64,000 bases of DNA from UBA8752 sp002336475 (GTDB lineage Bacteria > Bacteroidota > Bacteroidia > Flavobacteriales_D > Sanyastnellaceae), in NCBI GenBank assembly GCA_943846755.1, contig OX044365.1, positions 434,001 to 498,000 of the forward strand, read 5' to 3'. Under the pieces are notes generated by a model that was not told where the DNA came from, made no database searches, and was given only the letters and a program-made list of their open reading frames with translations. Of this stretch, positions 44,541 to 52,435 are shown one piece after another. How positions within the stretch are numbered: position 1 is the stretch's first letter; each line of letters opens with the position of its first letter. The translations under genes were made by a program, and so were the position numbers.

Positions 44541-45041
44541 ATGAAACACCATTCAATCATTCCCTTGTTGGTTTTGGCTTTTGCCTTCAGCATTGCTGGC
44601 TGCAAGCCCGAAATCGAAGGAGAACTCGGCGACCCCGTAGACAAGCGTGCAGGTTTCTTGGGTACATGGGAACTTGCATCCTTTACCCAGCAGGACTTGA
44701 ACAACCCTCTCAAGGAAACGCGCGACCTGAGCAACGTTTACATCCAAGAGGGCATCGCCCCTATGCGCATGACCTTTAACGGCGACGATTCTTATTCCAT
44801 TGAGCAGGAAATCGGGAGAGACTACTTTGGACAAGGCGGCATGTGGTCTTTTGACGACCCTGCCTTTCCTACGTTTTTGAAGCTCATGGGGGAATCGGAC
44901 ACCCTTGAATACAACCTCGGCACGACGGTGCGGCCTTACGATGATCAGATGGCCATCGAATACCGCCGCAGCTGTGGCGAAGGTGGAGCCCTGATCGAAA
45001 CCGTGATTTATTCGTTCACTTTCAACCGCATCCCACAATGA
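44541..45041 (+). CDS. DUF5004/lipocalin-like lipoprotein of the Sus locus
   Basis: A 166-residue lipoprotein (SIAGC, Cys21). The mature part starts with a lipocalin-like motif (GFLGTWELASF) and continues with strands that fit a small beta-barrel (YSIEQEIGRDYFGQGGMWSF, YSFTFNRIP). Proteins like this, often called DUF5004, sit behind susCD in many marine Bacteroidota starch loci. The role is presumably glycan binding at the surface or periplasm, unproven. Its stop overlaps the next start (ATGA). Confidence 0.75.
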   Translation: MKHHSIIPLLVLAFAFSIAGCKPEIEGELGDPVDKRAGFLGTWELASFTQQDLNNPLKETRDLSNVYIQEGIAPMRMTFNGDDSYSIEQEIGRDYFGQGGMWSFDDPAFPTFLKLMGESDTLEYNLGTTVRPYDDQMAIEYRRSCGEGGALIETVIYSFTFNRIPQ

Positions 45042-45919
45042 ACCGCATTGCAATGGGCATGGCCCTGCTGTTTACTGGCACCCTCTCCGTCTCCTTTGGA
45101 CAAGCGGCCTACATTTTGCCCTCTCCGACAGCGGCAGATACAGAATGCACGCTCTATATAGACCTGTCCCAATGCCAAGACCAGCGTCTCAGCGAGATGT
45201 TGGACGTCTACCCTGAAGAGGACGTCTATCTGTGGGCTTGGAACCCTTCGGCACCTGTGGCAGGAAATGGGGACTGGGGAGACAGCGACGACCACCAACT
45301 CATGACCAAAGTGAGTGAGAAGCTGTACAGCATCAGCTTTATCCCAACCGAGTATTTCGGGGTGGACGGACCCACCTTCTTTACCCGTGGAATCTCCTGT
45401 TTGGCCAAGTTTGACAGCGGATACGCCTATGAGGAAGAGTTTGGTGGTGAAGCGAAAACCGAAGACCTCGCAGTGGGCATTGTCCCCCAGCTCTGCAATG
45501 GCAGAATGTGTGTCTTCCCCGAAATCAGAGAAAGCGATGACTTCGTGACCTTCACTTATGACAACAACCAAGAAACCAACGCTGACCTTCAGGACCTCGA
45601 TGAAGTGTACCTGCACCTGACGGCGCGGACCGATGCTTTTACGCTATACACCTTCGGCGATGATGGCGTTGCATCTACTCCGTTTGACGCGGGATCGGTG
45701 CCGGAATTGAGGATGGTTCCAGTAGAAGGAAAACCAGGATTCTTCAGCTTCACATTTGTGCCAGAGGACTTTTTTCTCGGTACACCGAGCAACATCGATC
45801 AAAGCCCCTACACGGGTGCCCCCTTGGAGAATGGGGTGCGGTGGTACATCACAAAACCGGGCTACTCGTTTGCTGGACCGCCCCCAGCCAACAGTTTGGG
45901 AATTCTGCTGTGTGACTAA
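45038..45919 (+). CDS. DUF4961-like exported protein of the Sus locus
   Basis: A 293-residue exported protein (signal peptide ending VSFGQ). It has two beta-sandwich modules that each follow the pattern of starch-binding-like N-terminal domains of Bacteroidota amylases: CTLYIDLSQC, VYLWAWNPSAPVAGNGDWG and FIPTEYFGV in the first, and VTFTYDNNQETN and FVPEDFFLG in the second. This fits DUF4961 proteins found after SusCD; a SusE/SusF-like starch-binding role is inferred. It is translationally coupled to the DUF5004-like gene and followed by a strong terminator. Confidence 0.72.
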   Translation: MNRIAMGMALLFTGTLSVSFGQAAYILPSPTAADTECTLYIDLSQCQDQRLSEMLDVYPEEDVYLWAWNPSAPVAGNGDWGDSDDHQLMTKVSEKLYSISFIPTEYFGVDGPTFFTRGISCLAKFDSGYAYEEEFGGEAKTEDLAVGIVPQLCNGRMCVFPEIRESDDFVTFTYDNNQETNADLQDLDEVYLHLTARTDAFTLYTFGDDGVASTPFDAGSVPELRMVPVEGKPGFFSFTFVPEDFFLGTPSNIDQSPYTGAPLENGVRWYITKPGYSFAGPPPANSLGILLCD

Positions 45920-45956
45920 ACGCATCCATTGAAATTTTTGCTGCCCACTGGCCACC

Positions 45957-45986
45957 GAAGCGCCCGGACACGTCCCGGGCGTTTCT
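45957..45986 (+). terminator. Terminator after the susCD operon
   Basis: CGCCCGG-acacgtc-CCGGGCG followed by TTTCT. A 7-bp G+C stem, 40 bases after the DUF4961-like stop. Confidence 0.8.
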
Positions 45987-46000
45987 GATATTGTACCTCT

Positions 46001-48364
46001 ATGCTGCGCAACCTCCTCCCCTTTTCTCTCTTCTCAACCTTGATCTTGGCTGGCTGCTCTGCGCCTAAAGGCCCTGTGGAAATGATCGAAGATGTCATTC
46101 CCGGGAGCGCCATGCCGCTGCGCCTTGCAGCGGATTCCACTTGGGTGCCCCTTGCTGATTTTTGCCCTGAAAACCTGCCGGAAGAAGTGCACTGGATTCC
46201 CCAGTGGGGACAAGGCAAGGCAGTCAACATTGAAGTGCGCGACGGACACCCCGGAGTGTGGATCAATGGCCAGCCCGACCAGGGATTTGGGGCCCTTGAA
46301 TTCCGTCTTGACGGGCGGTCTGCCCACGTCCCCATCTTCGCCTCCACTGAGCGCAAGGTCACTTTTACGCTGGCCGCTGATCAAGGGCAGTACGAACAGG
46401 TCTTCATCATGGGCTCATTTAACGGTTGGTCGCGCAGCCAGCACCCCATGGCCCTCAATGGTGATGGGCAGTGGCAGACCGAACTTTTCCTCAGCGAGGG
46501 ACAGCATCCTTATCAATTGATCGCGGATGGTGTTGAAATGCCAGATCCCAGCAACCCAGATAAAGTGGACAATGGTTTTGGTGGCTTCAATTCGATTCTG
46601 ACCATAGGGGGCAATGGCGAGCGGTTGGCGCTTTCTGCCATTGGGTTTGGTGGCAATCAAGTGCACGATGTGCGGTTGCTGGGGACACCAGGAGCTCGCG
46701 TATGGGGGTGGTGGGAAAACCACCTTTATGCCACCACTGTCATCGGGGATGATGGCACAGGCGTGGTGCGCATACCCGCCCGTGCATATGGCGCTGGACG
46801 CACCAATTTGAGGCTTTGGGCGAATGGCTCAGGAAAACCAAGCCATGAGGTTCGGATTCCTTTGATGGATGGCATTCCCATCGCTTCACCCCAACAACTG
46901 ACCCGCAATGACTGGGAAAGTCAGATCCTGTATTTCATGTTGGTTGACCGTTTTCAAAATGGGGACCGCAGCAACGACAGCCCAGTGAACGACCCTGCCG
47001 TCCTGCCCCAAGCCAATGACAAGGGCGGTGACCTCGCTGGCATTCTCCAGGCACTGGAGGACGGGTACTTTGACAAACTTGGTGTCACCGCCCTCTGGAT
47101 TAGTCCCATAACAACCAACCCGAATTCAGCTTATGGGTACTGGCAAGATCCCAGTACAGATGTGACCAGTCGGTTTAGCGGATATCATGGTTACTGGCCC
47201 ATTTCAAATACGGCCATTGATCCTCGATTCGGTTCACGCAGCACCTTTGATGGCCTCGTGGATGCGGCCCACAGCAAGGACATGAATTTTTTGCTCGATT
47301 ACGTGGCCAACCATGTTCACGAGGAACACCCGTTGTACAAGGCGCATCCTGACTGGGCCACTAACCTGTATTTGCCAGACGGCAGAGAAAACACACAGCT
47401 GTGGGACGACGAACGACTGACCACTTGGTTCGACACCTTTATGCCCACCCTCAACCTCGAACGGGACGATGTGGCCGAAGCCATGTCGGACAGCGCAGCC
47501 TGGTGGATTCTCAACAGCGAAATTGACGGTTTCCGACACGACGCAACGAAGCACATTCCCTTGTCCTTTTGGCGCCTCTTGACCCGTAAAATCAAGCGGC
47601 AAACAACGGACTCTGGAAGGCGGATATATCAGATCGGGGAAACTTACGGCAGTGCCGCACTCATCGGAAGTTATCTGGGTTCCGGAATCCTTGACGCGCA
47701 GTTTGACTTCAACTTGTACGACAAATCCACCGTAGCATTTGGAAAGGAAAACACCGGGTTTGAAGACCTCATTCAGGTGGCCAACGAAGGCTTAGACCAG
47801 TACGGAGCACACCACCTCATGGGCACCATCACGGGCAACCAAGACCGGCCCCGATTCGCTTCTTTGGCAGAGGGAACGGTCCGGTGGGATGAAGACCACA
47901 AACTGGCAGGGTGGACACGCGACATTCGAAGAGACGGGGTCAGGGGCCACCAAGCCATGCGCATGCTGACTGCTTTCAACATGAGCATGCCGGGCGTACC
48001 GTGCATCTATCAAGGAGATGAGTATGCTGACGTAGGGGGCAACGATCCCGACAACAGGCGCATGGTGCGTTTCGATGACCTCGACATAGAGGAAAAGCGG
48101 ACACGAGAAATCTCAAGCCGTTGGGCAGGACTGCGCCGCAACCGCATGAGCTTGATGTTTGGCCAGACAGAGCTCGCCGAGCCTGCACCTCAGCTGCTCA
48201 AAATCACGCGGCAATACCTCGACGAAACCACCACTGTTTTCTTTAACCAGAGCAATGCCCCCATGCCCATTCCCAATATGGAATTCGCTACATGCCTCTT
48301 GGGACAACCCATGGGACAGCAAATCCCCCCCTTCACGGCCCTGGCTTTTGACGGCAGCCTGTAG
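46001..48364 (+). CDS. GH13 alpha-amylase/cyclomaltodextrinase-type lipoprotein
   Basis: A 787-residue lipoprotein (LAGC, Cys19). Two N-terminal beta-sandwich domains, the second a CBM48/AMPK-like glycogen-binding module (about 120-200: VFIMGSFNGWSRSQHPM). The GH13 barrel has DYVANHV, DGFRHDATKH (nucleophile Asp514), QIGETYG (acid Glu547) and GNQDRPRF (Asp615). Region IV has Gln614 where most amylases have His; my recollection is that this NQD variant occurs in a subset of Bacteroidota GH13 enzymes. It is probably a periplasmic or surface enzyme that trims maltodextrins to maltose for the phosphorylase. It has a separate start after the terminator at 45957. Confidence 0.92.
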   Translation: MLRNLLPFSLFSTLILAGCSAPKGPVEMIEDVIPGSAMPLRLAADSTWVPLADFCPENLPEEVHWIPQWGQGKAVNIEVRDGHPGVWINGQPDQGFGALEFRLDGRSAHVPIFASTERKVTFTLAADQGQYEQVFIMGSFNGWSRSQHPMALNGDGQWQTELFLSEGQHPYQLIADGVEMPDPSNPDKVDNGFGGFNSILTIGGNGERLALSAIGFGGNQVHDVRLLGTPGARVWGWWENHLYATTVIGDDGTGVVRIPARAYGAGRTNLRLWANGSGKPSHEVRIPLMDGIPIASPQQLTRNDWESQILYFMLVDRFQNGDRSNDSPVNDPAVLPQANDKGGDLAGILQALEDGYFDKLGVTALWISPITTNPNSAYGYWQDPSTDVTSRFSGYHGYWPISNTAIDPRFGSRSTFDGLVDAAHSKDMNFLLDYVANHVHEEHPLYKAHPDWATNLYLPDGRENTQLWDDERLTTWFDTFMPTLNLERDDVAEAMSDSAAWWILNSEIDGFRHDATKHIPLSFWRLLTRKIKRQTTDSGRRIYQIGETYGSAALIGSYLGSGILDAQFDFNLYDKSTVAFGKENTGFEDLIQVANEGLDQYGAHHLMGTITGNQDRPRFASLAEGTVRWDEDHKLAGWTRDIRRDGVRGHQAMRMLTAFNMSMPGVPCIYQGDEYADVGGNDPDNRRMVRFDDLDIEEKRTREISSRWAGLRRNRMSLMFGQTELAEPAPQLLKITRQYLDETTTVFFNQSNAPMPIPNMEFATCLLGQPMGQQIPPFTALAFDGSL

Positions 48365-48401
48365 GTCCGGTAAATCGATACTCAGAACGTATCCTTGCAC
48401 C

Positions 48402-49784
48402 ATGAAAAATGCCCTCTTTCTGTTTGGTTTAATGTGCGCTGGCTTGGTGCCAGTGACCTCTCTTGCCCAAGACTCCTTTACCATCGGCAACACCACACTC
48501 TTCGCCACTGACTTGGTGACAGACAGCGAAATTCCCTGGGAAATTATCTGGGGCGGAGACGACATGTTGTGGTGCAGTGAACGGAAAGGAAGGGTGATCC
48601 GGATCGACCCTTCGTCTGGAGATTATACGACTGTACTCGACCTAAATGTGACATTTAACGGGTCTGGAGAACCAGGGCTTTTGGGCATGGTCCAGCACCC
48701 TGACTTCCCTGAAGACCCTCGGGTGTGGTTGGTTTACTGCGATGGTCAAAACAGCGTTTCGGAGCACCTGAGTGTGTTTGAGTGGAACGGGACTGAGTTG
48801 GTGAACGAGCAAGAGCTGTTGACCCTTCCCGGTGCGCAGATTCACAACGGCAGCCGTCTGCTTTGGCTCCCCGACAACACCATGCTGATGACCACAGGTG
48901 ATGCCGGTGATACTGGCAACAGCCAAGATCTCGAAAGCCTGAACGGGAAAATCCTTCGCCTGAATCCCGACGGCTCTATTCCCGAGGACAACCCCTTTGG
49001 CCCAGACAGCTATGTCTACACATGGGGCAATCGGAATGCTCAAGGGCTGTGCATCGGACCAAATGGGCTGATTTACGCCTCTGAACACGGTCAGAACCAG
49101 GACGACGAATTCAACCTTGTTGAAGCCGGTCGCAATTATGGCTGGCCCACCGTTCAGGGTGCTTGCAATGCGCCCTCCGAAACTGCGTTCTGCGCTGAAT
49201 GGGATGTGGTGGAGCCTTTGTTGGCTTGGACCCCTTGCATCGCCCTCAATGGTTTGGAGTATTACACCCACGAAGCCATTCCTGAGTTCCAAGGAAAAAT
49301 CATGATGGGTGTGATGAGCGGATTCAACGACCCACTCCCAGGCCGATTGATTCTGATTGGACTTGCAGAGGATGGTTTGTCCGCGGAAAGTCAAGAGGCT
49401 TTTTTCGGCAGCTACAACCAGCGGATTCGCGATGTGGCCGTCAACCCTTACACGGGTGCCTTTTACTTGGCGTTTAATGGTCAATCCTACCCTGGCAACC
49501 CTCCCAACATCATCAAGGAATTCAGCACTTCTGACCCTTCACTTGTACCTACCCCGGTGGTCAAACCATTGCTGATTCAGCCTGTTCCTGCCCGCAACAG
49601 CGCCACCATTCTCGCCACAGATGGGGCGGTTGGTGGACCTTTGGTTATCCGCGACATGACCGGACGGGTGGTCTATGAAAGTCAAGTGCCTTCGGTGCAG
49701 TTTGACATCGACCTCAGCGGTTTCACTGCAGGGCGCTACATCGTCTGGACTGCCATCGGCGCAGCGGACTTGTTGGTCCACTGA
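48402..49784 (+). CDS. Secreted PQQ-type glucose/sorbosone dehydrogenase-like protein with T9SS tail
   Basis: About 460 residues from ATG 48402 (signal peptide MKNALFLFGLMCAGLVPVTSLAQ). It is a six-bladed GSDH-type propeller: PWEIIWGGDDMLWCSERKGR, GLLGMVQHPDF, NGSRLLWLPDN, LNGKILRLNPDGSIP, YASEHGQNQDDEFN and GRNYGWPTVQG. The end (about 375-460) looks like a T9SS CTD (LLIQPVPARNSATIL, IRDMTGRVVYES, GRYIVW). Soluble aldose dehydrogenases of this type oxidise glucose or other sugars using PQQ; cofactor residues are only partly recognisable. A near-consensus TATCCTTG lies very close to the ATG. Confidence 0.85.
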   Translation: MKNALFLFGLMCAGLVPVTSLAQDSFTIGNTTLFATDLVTDSEIPWEIIWGGDDMLWCSERKGRVIRIDPSSGDYTTVLDLNVTFNGSGEPGLLGMVQHPDFPEDPRVWLVYCDGQNSVSEHLSVFEWNGTELVNEQELLTLPGAQIHNGSRLLWLPDNTMLMTTGDAGDTGNSQDLESLNGKILRLNPDGSIPEDNPFGPDSYVYTWGNRNAQGLCIGPNGLIYASEHGQNQDDEFNLVEAGRNYGWPTVQGACNAPSETAFCAEWDVVEPLLAWTPCIALNGLEYYTHEAIPEFQGKIMMGVMSGFNDPLPGRLILIGLAEDGLSAESQEAFFGSYNQRIRDVAVNPYTGAFYLAFNGQSYPGNPPNIIKEFSTSDPSLVPTPVVKPLLIQPVPARNSATILATDGAVGGPLVIRDMTGRVVYESQVPSVQFDIDLSGFTAGRYIVWTAIGAADLLVH

Positions 49785-49792
49785 TCCTGCCG

Positions 49793-51754
49793 CTAGCGCG
49801 CCGGCAACACCGTCAATGTGGTGCGCCGGTTTTGTTGCCTCGCTTCTTCAGAGCTTCCCAATACAGCGGGCTTGGTCTGGCCGTACCCCTTGGCAACAAG
49901 TTGGTCGGCCGCCACGCCCGCTTTTTGGAGTGCGGCTTTCACGGCCTCAGCGCGCTGCTCAGACAGGGCCATGTTTTCGGCTTCTGAACCCACATCATCG
50001 GTGTGGCCGCCTACCTCCATGACCACATTTGAATGTGCCGAAAGCCAAAGTCCGACCCGCTCCAGTTCCACATTGGATGCCGGATCGAGTGCAGCGCTTC
50101 CGCTTTCAAAAAAGACATTGCGCAAGACCGCTTCACTGCCCACTTTCAATGGGTCTAAGGCGAAGTCCCGGACAAGCCGACCCTGCCATTGACCGGGTTC
50201 AATCCGTTCAGACACCAGCATGTGCCCGGCGGCCTCTGCCATCACAACAAAAGACCGATCCAAAGGAACGGGGACATGGTAGCGGCCATCGGCCGTGGCG
50301 ATGGCTTCAGCAAAGGGTGTTCCACTGTCACTTTCCAAGAGCCGGATGCGCGCATCCTGAAGGGGCACCCCTGCGGTTGATTCCAATTGACCTTCCATTG
50401 CAGCCGTAGCCTTGGCCGCAACTTCAAGTGGTAAAGTGAGTTCATGCAAATCAAGCTGTCCATCGATGGAACGGCTGAAAAATCCGGTCACACCATCGGA
50501 CGACACCACCAAGCCGCTTTCGTCTTCAGGCGTATTGATGGGCCACCCCAGGTTCATGGGACTCCCCCATTTGCCGTTCTCCTTCATCGAACACACAAAC
50601 AGATCCATGCCCCCCATGCCAGCCCTGCCGTCAGATGCGAAATAGAAGTGCTGGCCATCGGGATGGATAAAGGGGCGCATTTCTTTTCCATTTGAATTGA
50701 CCTCCCCTCCCATTCTGTAGGCTGTACCCCATGCACCTTCTGGATTCCGACGGGCTGTGAAGAGGTCGTATTTACGGCTTCCCGAACGGCCGGACCCTCG
50801 CGTAAAAAACAACTGCTGCCCGTCGGGACTCAAGCAAGGTTGGCTTTCCCATCCTGCAGTATTCACCGAGCTCAAGTTTTGGGGCTTTCCCCAGGCTTGT
50901 CCTTCTCGCTGGGCGAGGTACAAATCGCAGCTGCCTTTGTGCGGCCCCTCCCCATTGCGATCCGCATCCCGGCACACGGTAAAGCAGATCGTCATGCCAT
51001 CTCCAGATAGCGCAGCAGCACCCTCATTGTTCAGGGTGTTCAGACCGCGCAAAGGCTGCGGAACGGTCCATCCATCGCCATCTCTTCGGGTGACAAACAT
51101 GTCTTCCTGCCCTTGCCGCCAACGTGCATCTTCTAATCTGCGGGTAAATACCAGTGCCTCCCCTGCCAGCCAAACACTGGGGAAATATTCATCCTCGTTG
51201 GAAGAAACTGGTGCAGGCAAAGGCCTGCTGTTCAACGGCACTGGATGGGCCAGAGCCTCTGACATGAATTCAGCATCCTTGAGCACAGCTTCCACAGCAT
51301 CGAGATCTGGTCCCTCTGCTACCCCAGGGATTTGAGTCATGGCACTCATGGCCTTTTTCATCCCTGCAGGGTCGAGGTCAAACCGTGCGGCTTCCGCCCA
51401 TGAAAAATGATCCCTAATCCAATCGGCCCCATAACGCGTCAGGTAATGGGCATAGTGGTCTCTCGCCGCAGAGAAATCTCCCCGATCAAAGGACATGGCC
51501 GCCACTACCCGCTCTGCTTCCGCAAAATCAGGATCGATTTCCAAGGCTTTGGTCAGGTCCTCTTGAACCTGCTCCAAATAACCTTCCGTGTCAGTGCCGG
51601 GAACCATAGCGGCGCGGCTTGCTTCCATGGCGCGTCGGTACAGTTTGATGGCCTTCTTGCTTTCTGTATGAAAACGAGTTCCCGGCTGTGCCAGGACCCA
51701 GTGTGGGCCAACCGATACCAACAACAACAAGAAAGCGGTGCGCAATCGAATCAT
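49793..51754 (-). CDS. PorE-like OmpA-family protein (TPR, propeller, CRD, OmpA)
   Basis: 653 residues. After a signal peptide (MIRLRTAFLLLLVSVGPHWVLAQ) come a TPR-like region (about 30-150), a PD40/WD40-like propeller (about 190-430: EDEYFPSVWLAGEALVFTRR, LSPDGQQLFFTRG), a carboxypeptidase-regulatory domain (about 440-520) and an OmpA peptidoglycan-binding domain (about 535-650: GGHTDDVGSEAENMALSEQRAE). This is the layout of PorE (PG1058), the T9SS component that links the machinery to peptidoglycan. Lipobox Cys is absent, unlike PorE, so assignment is by domain order. It is divergent from yfcE. Confidence 0.83.
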   Translation of the reverse strand: MIRLRTAFLLLLVSVGPHWVLAQPGTRFHTESKKAIKLYRRAMEASRAAMVPGTDTEGYLEQVQEDLTKALEIDPDFAEAERVVAAMSFDRGDFSAARDHYAHYLTRYGADWIRDHFSWAEAARFDLDPAGMKKAMSAMTQIPGVAEGPDLDAVEAVLKDAEFMSEALAHPVPLNSRPLPAPVSSNEDEYFPSVWLAGEALVFTRRLEDARWRQGQEDMFVTRRDGDGWTVPQPLRGLNTLNNEGAAALSGDGMTICFTVCRDADRNGEGPHKGSCDLYLAQREGQAWGKPQNLSSVNTAGWESQPCLSPDGQQLFFTRGSGRSGSRKYDLFTARRNPEGAWGTAYRMGGEVNSNGKEMRPFIHPDGQHFYFASDGRAGMGGMDLFVCSMKENGKWGSPMNLGWPINTPEDESGLVVSSDGVTGFFSRSIDGQLDLHELTLPLEVAAKATAAMEGQLESTAGVPLQDARIRLLESDSGTPFAEAIATADGRYHVPVPLDRSFVVMAEAAGHMLVSERIEPGQWQGRLVRDFALDPLKVGSEAVLRNVFFESGSAALDPASNVELERVGLWLSAHSNVVMEVGGHTDDVGSEAENMALSEQRAEAVKAALQKAGVAADQLVAKGYGQTKPAVLGSSEEARQQNRRTTLTVLPAR

Positions 51755-51823
51755 GGGAAAAGTTTATGCTTAAGCAGAACGCCAAGATGGGGCCAATCGC
51801 ACCACAGCAACGAAATTTGTGCC

Positions 51824-52315
51824 GTGCGAATTGGACTTATTAGCGACACCCACGGCCACTTGGATGAACGGATCTTGCATCACCTTTCTTCTTGTGACGA
51901 AGTATGGCATGCCGGAGACATCGGAGACTTTCGGGTTACCGATGCATTGGCCACTGTGGCGCCCCTTGTTGCGGTGCATGGCAACATCGATGATCATCTG
52001 ATGCGCCGGACATTCCCCGAACACCAGCACATCGAACGCGAAGGATGTCGCATTTGGATGACCCATATAGGTGGGAGGCCTGGTCGATACGCCAAGGGCA
52101 TTCGCAGTGGTCTCTTGGCCCACAAACCGGACATCTTTGTTTGCGGTCATTCTCATCTGCTGCTTGTGCAAAGTGTCAAGGCCTGGGGCGGAATACACCT
52201 CAACCCTGGCGCGGCTGGAATGCAGGGCTTTCACAGAAAGAGAACCTTGCTCCGATTTAACCTCGCCAACGGTCAGATTCTCGCTCCAGAAGTGGTGGAA
52301 TTGGGACAGAAATGA
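51824..52315 (+). CDS. yfcE: YfcE-type metallophosphoesterase
   Basis: 163 residues from a GTG at 51824; the frame stays open further upstream but contains no ATG near the conserved start VRIGLISDTHGH. Metal ligands of the calcineurin-like fold are clear: DTHGH, HAGDIGD, VHGNID, MTHIG and GHSH. YfcE/MJ0936 enzymes are Mn-dependent phosphodiesterases of uncertain natural substrate. It is about 70 bases from the divergent PorE-like gene and directly precedes rho, which has its own promoter. Confidence 0.92.
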   Translation: MRIGLISDTHGHLDERILHHLSSCDEVWHAGDIGDFRVTDALATVAPLVAVHGNIDDHLMRRTFPEHQHIEREGCRIWMTHIGGRPGRYAKGIRSGLLAHKPDIFVCGHSHLLLVQSVKAWGGIHLNPGAAGMQGFHRKRTLLRFNLANGQILAPEVVELGQK

Positions 52316-52322
52316 TCTGGCA

Positions 52323-52352
52323 TTGTCGTCCGCAAAAGATGTCGTAAACTTG
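52323..52352 (+). promoter_or_regulatory. Promoter of rho
   Basis: TTG (52323-52325), 19-base spacer, TAAACTTG (52345-52352). It gives a leader of about 75 bases that holds three small hairpins. Confidence 0.6.
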
Positions 52353-52356
52353 TAAC

Positions 52357-52395
52357 GCACCGCAACGGTGCAAAGCCTTCGGGCTCCCTCAGGGA
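52357..52395 (+). promoter_or_regulatory. Structured rho leader with three tandem hairpins
   Basis: GCACCG-CAA-CGGTGC (52357-52371), AGCC-TTCG-GGCT (52374-52385) and TCCC-TCA-GGGA (52385-52395). The last two share a base and cannot both form fully. rho genes are often autoregulated through their leaders, so this may be part of feedback control. Confidence 0.45.
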
Positions 52396-52435
52396 AATTT
52401 GAACGCAGAGTTGCCCACGCAAGTGGGACCCCCAC

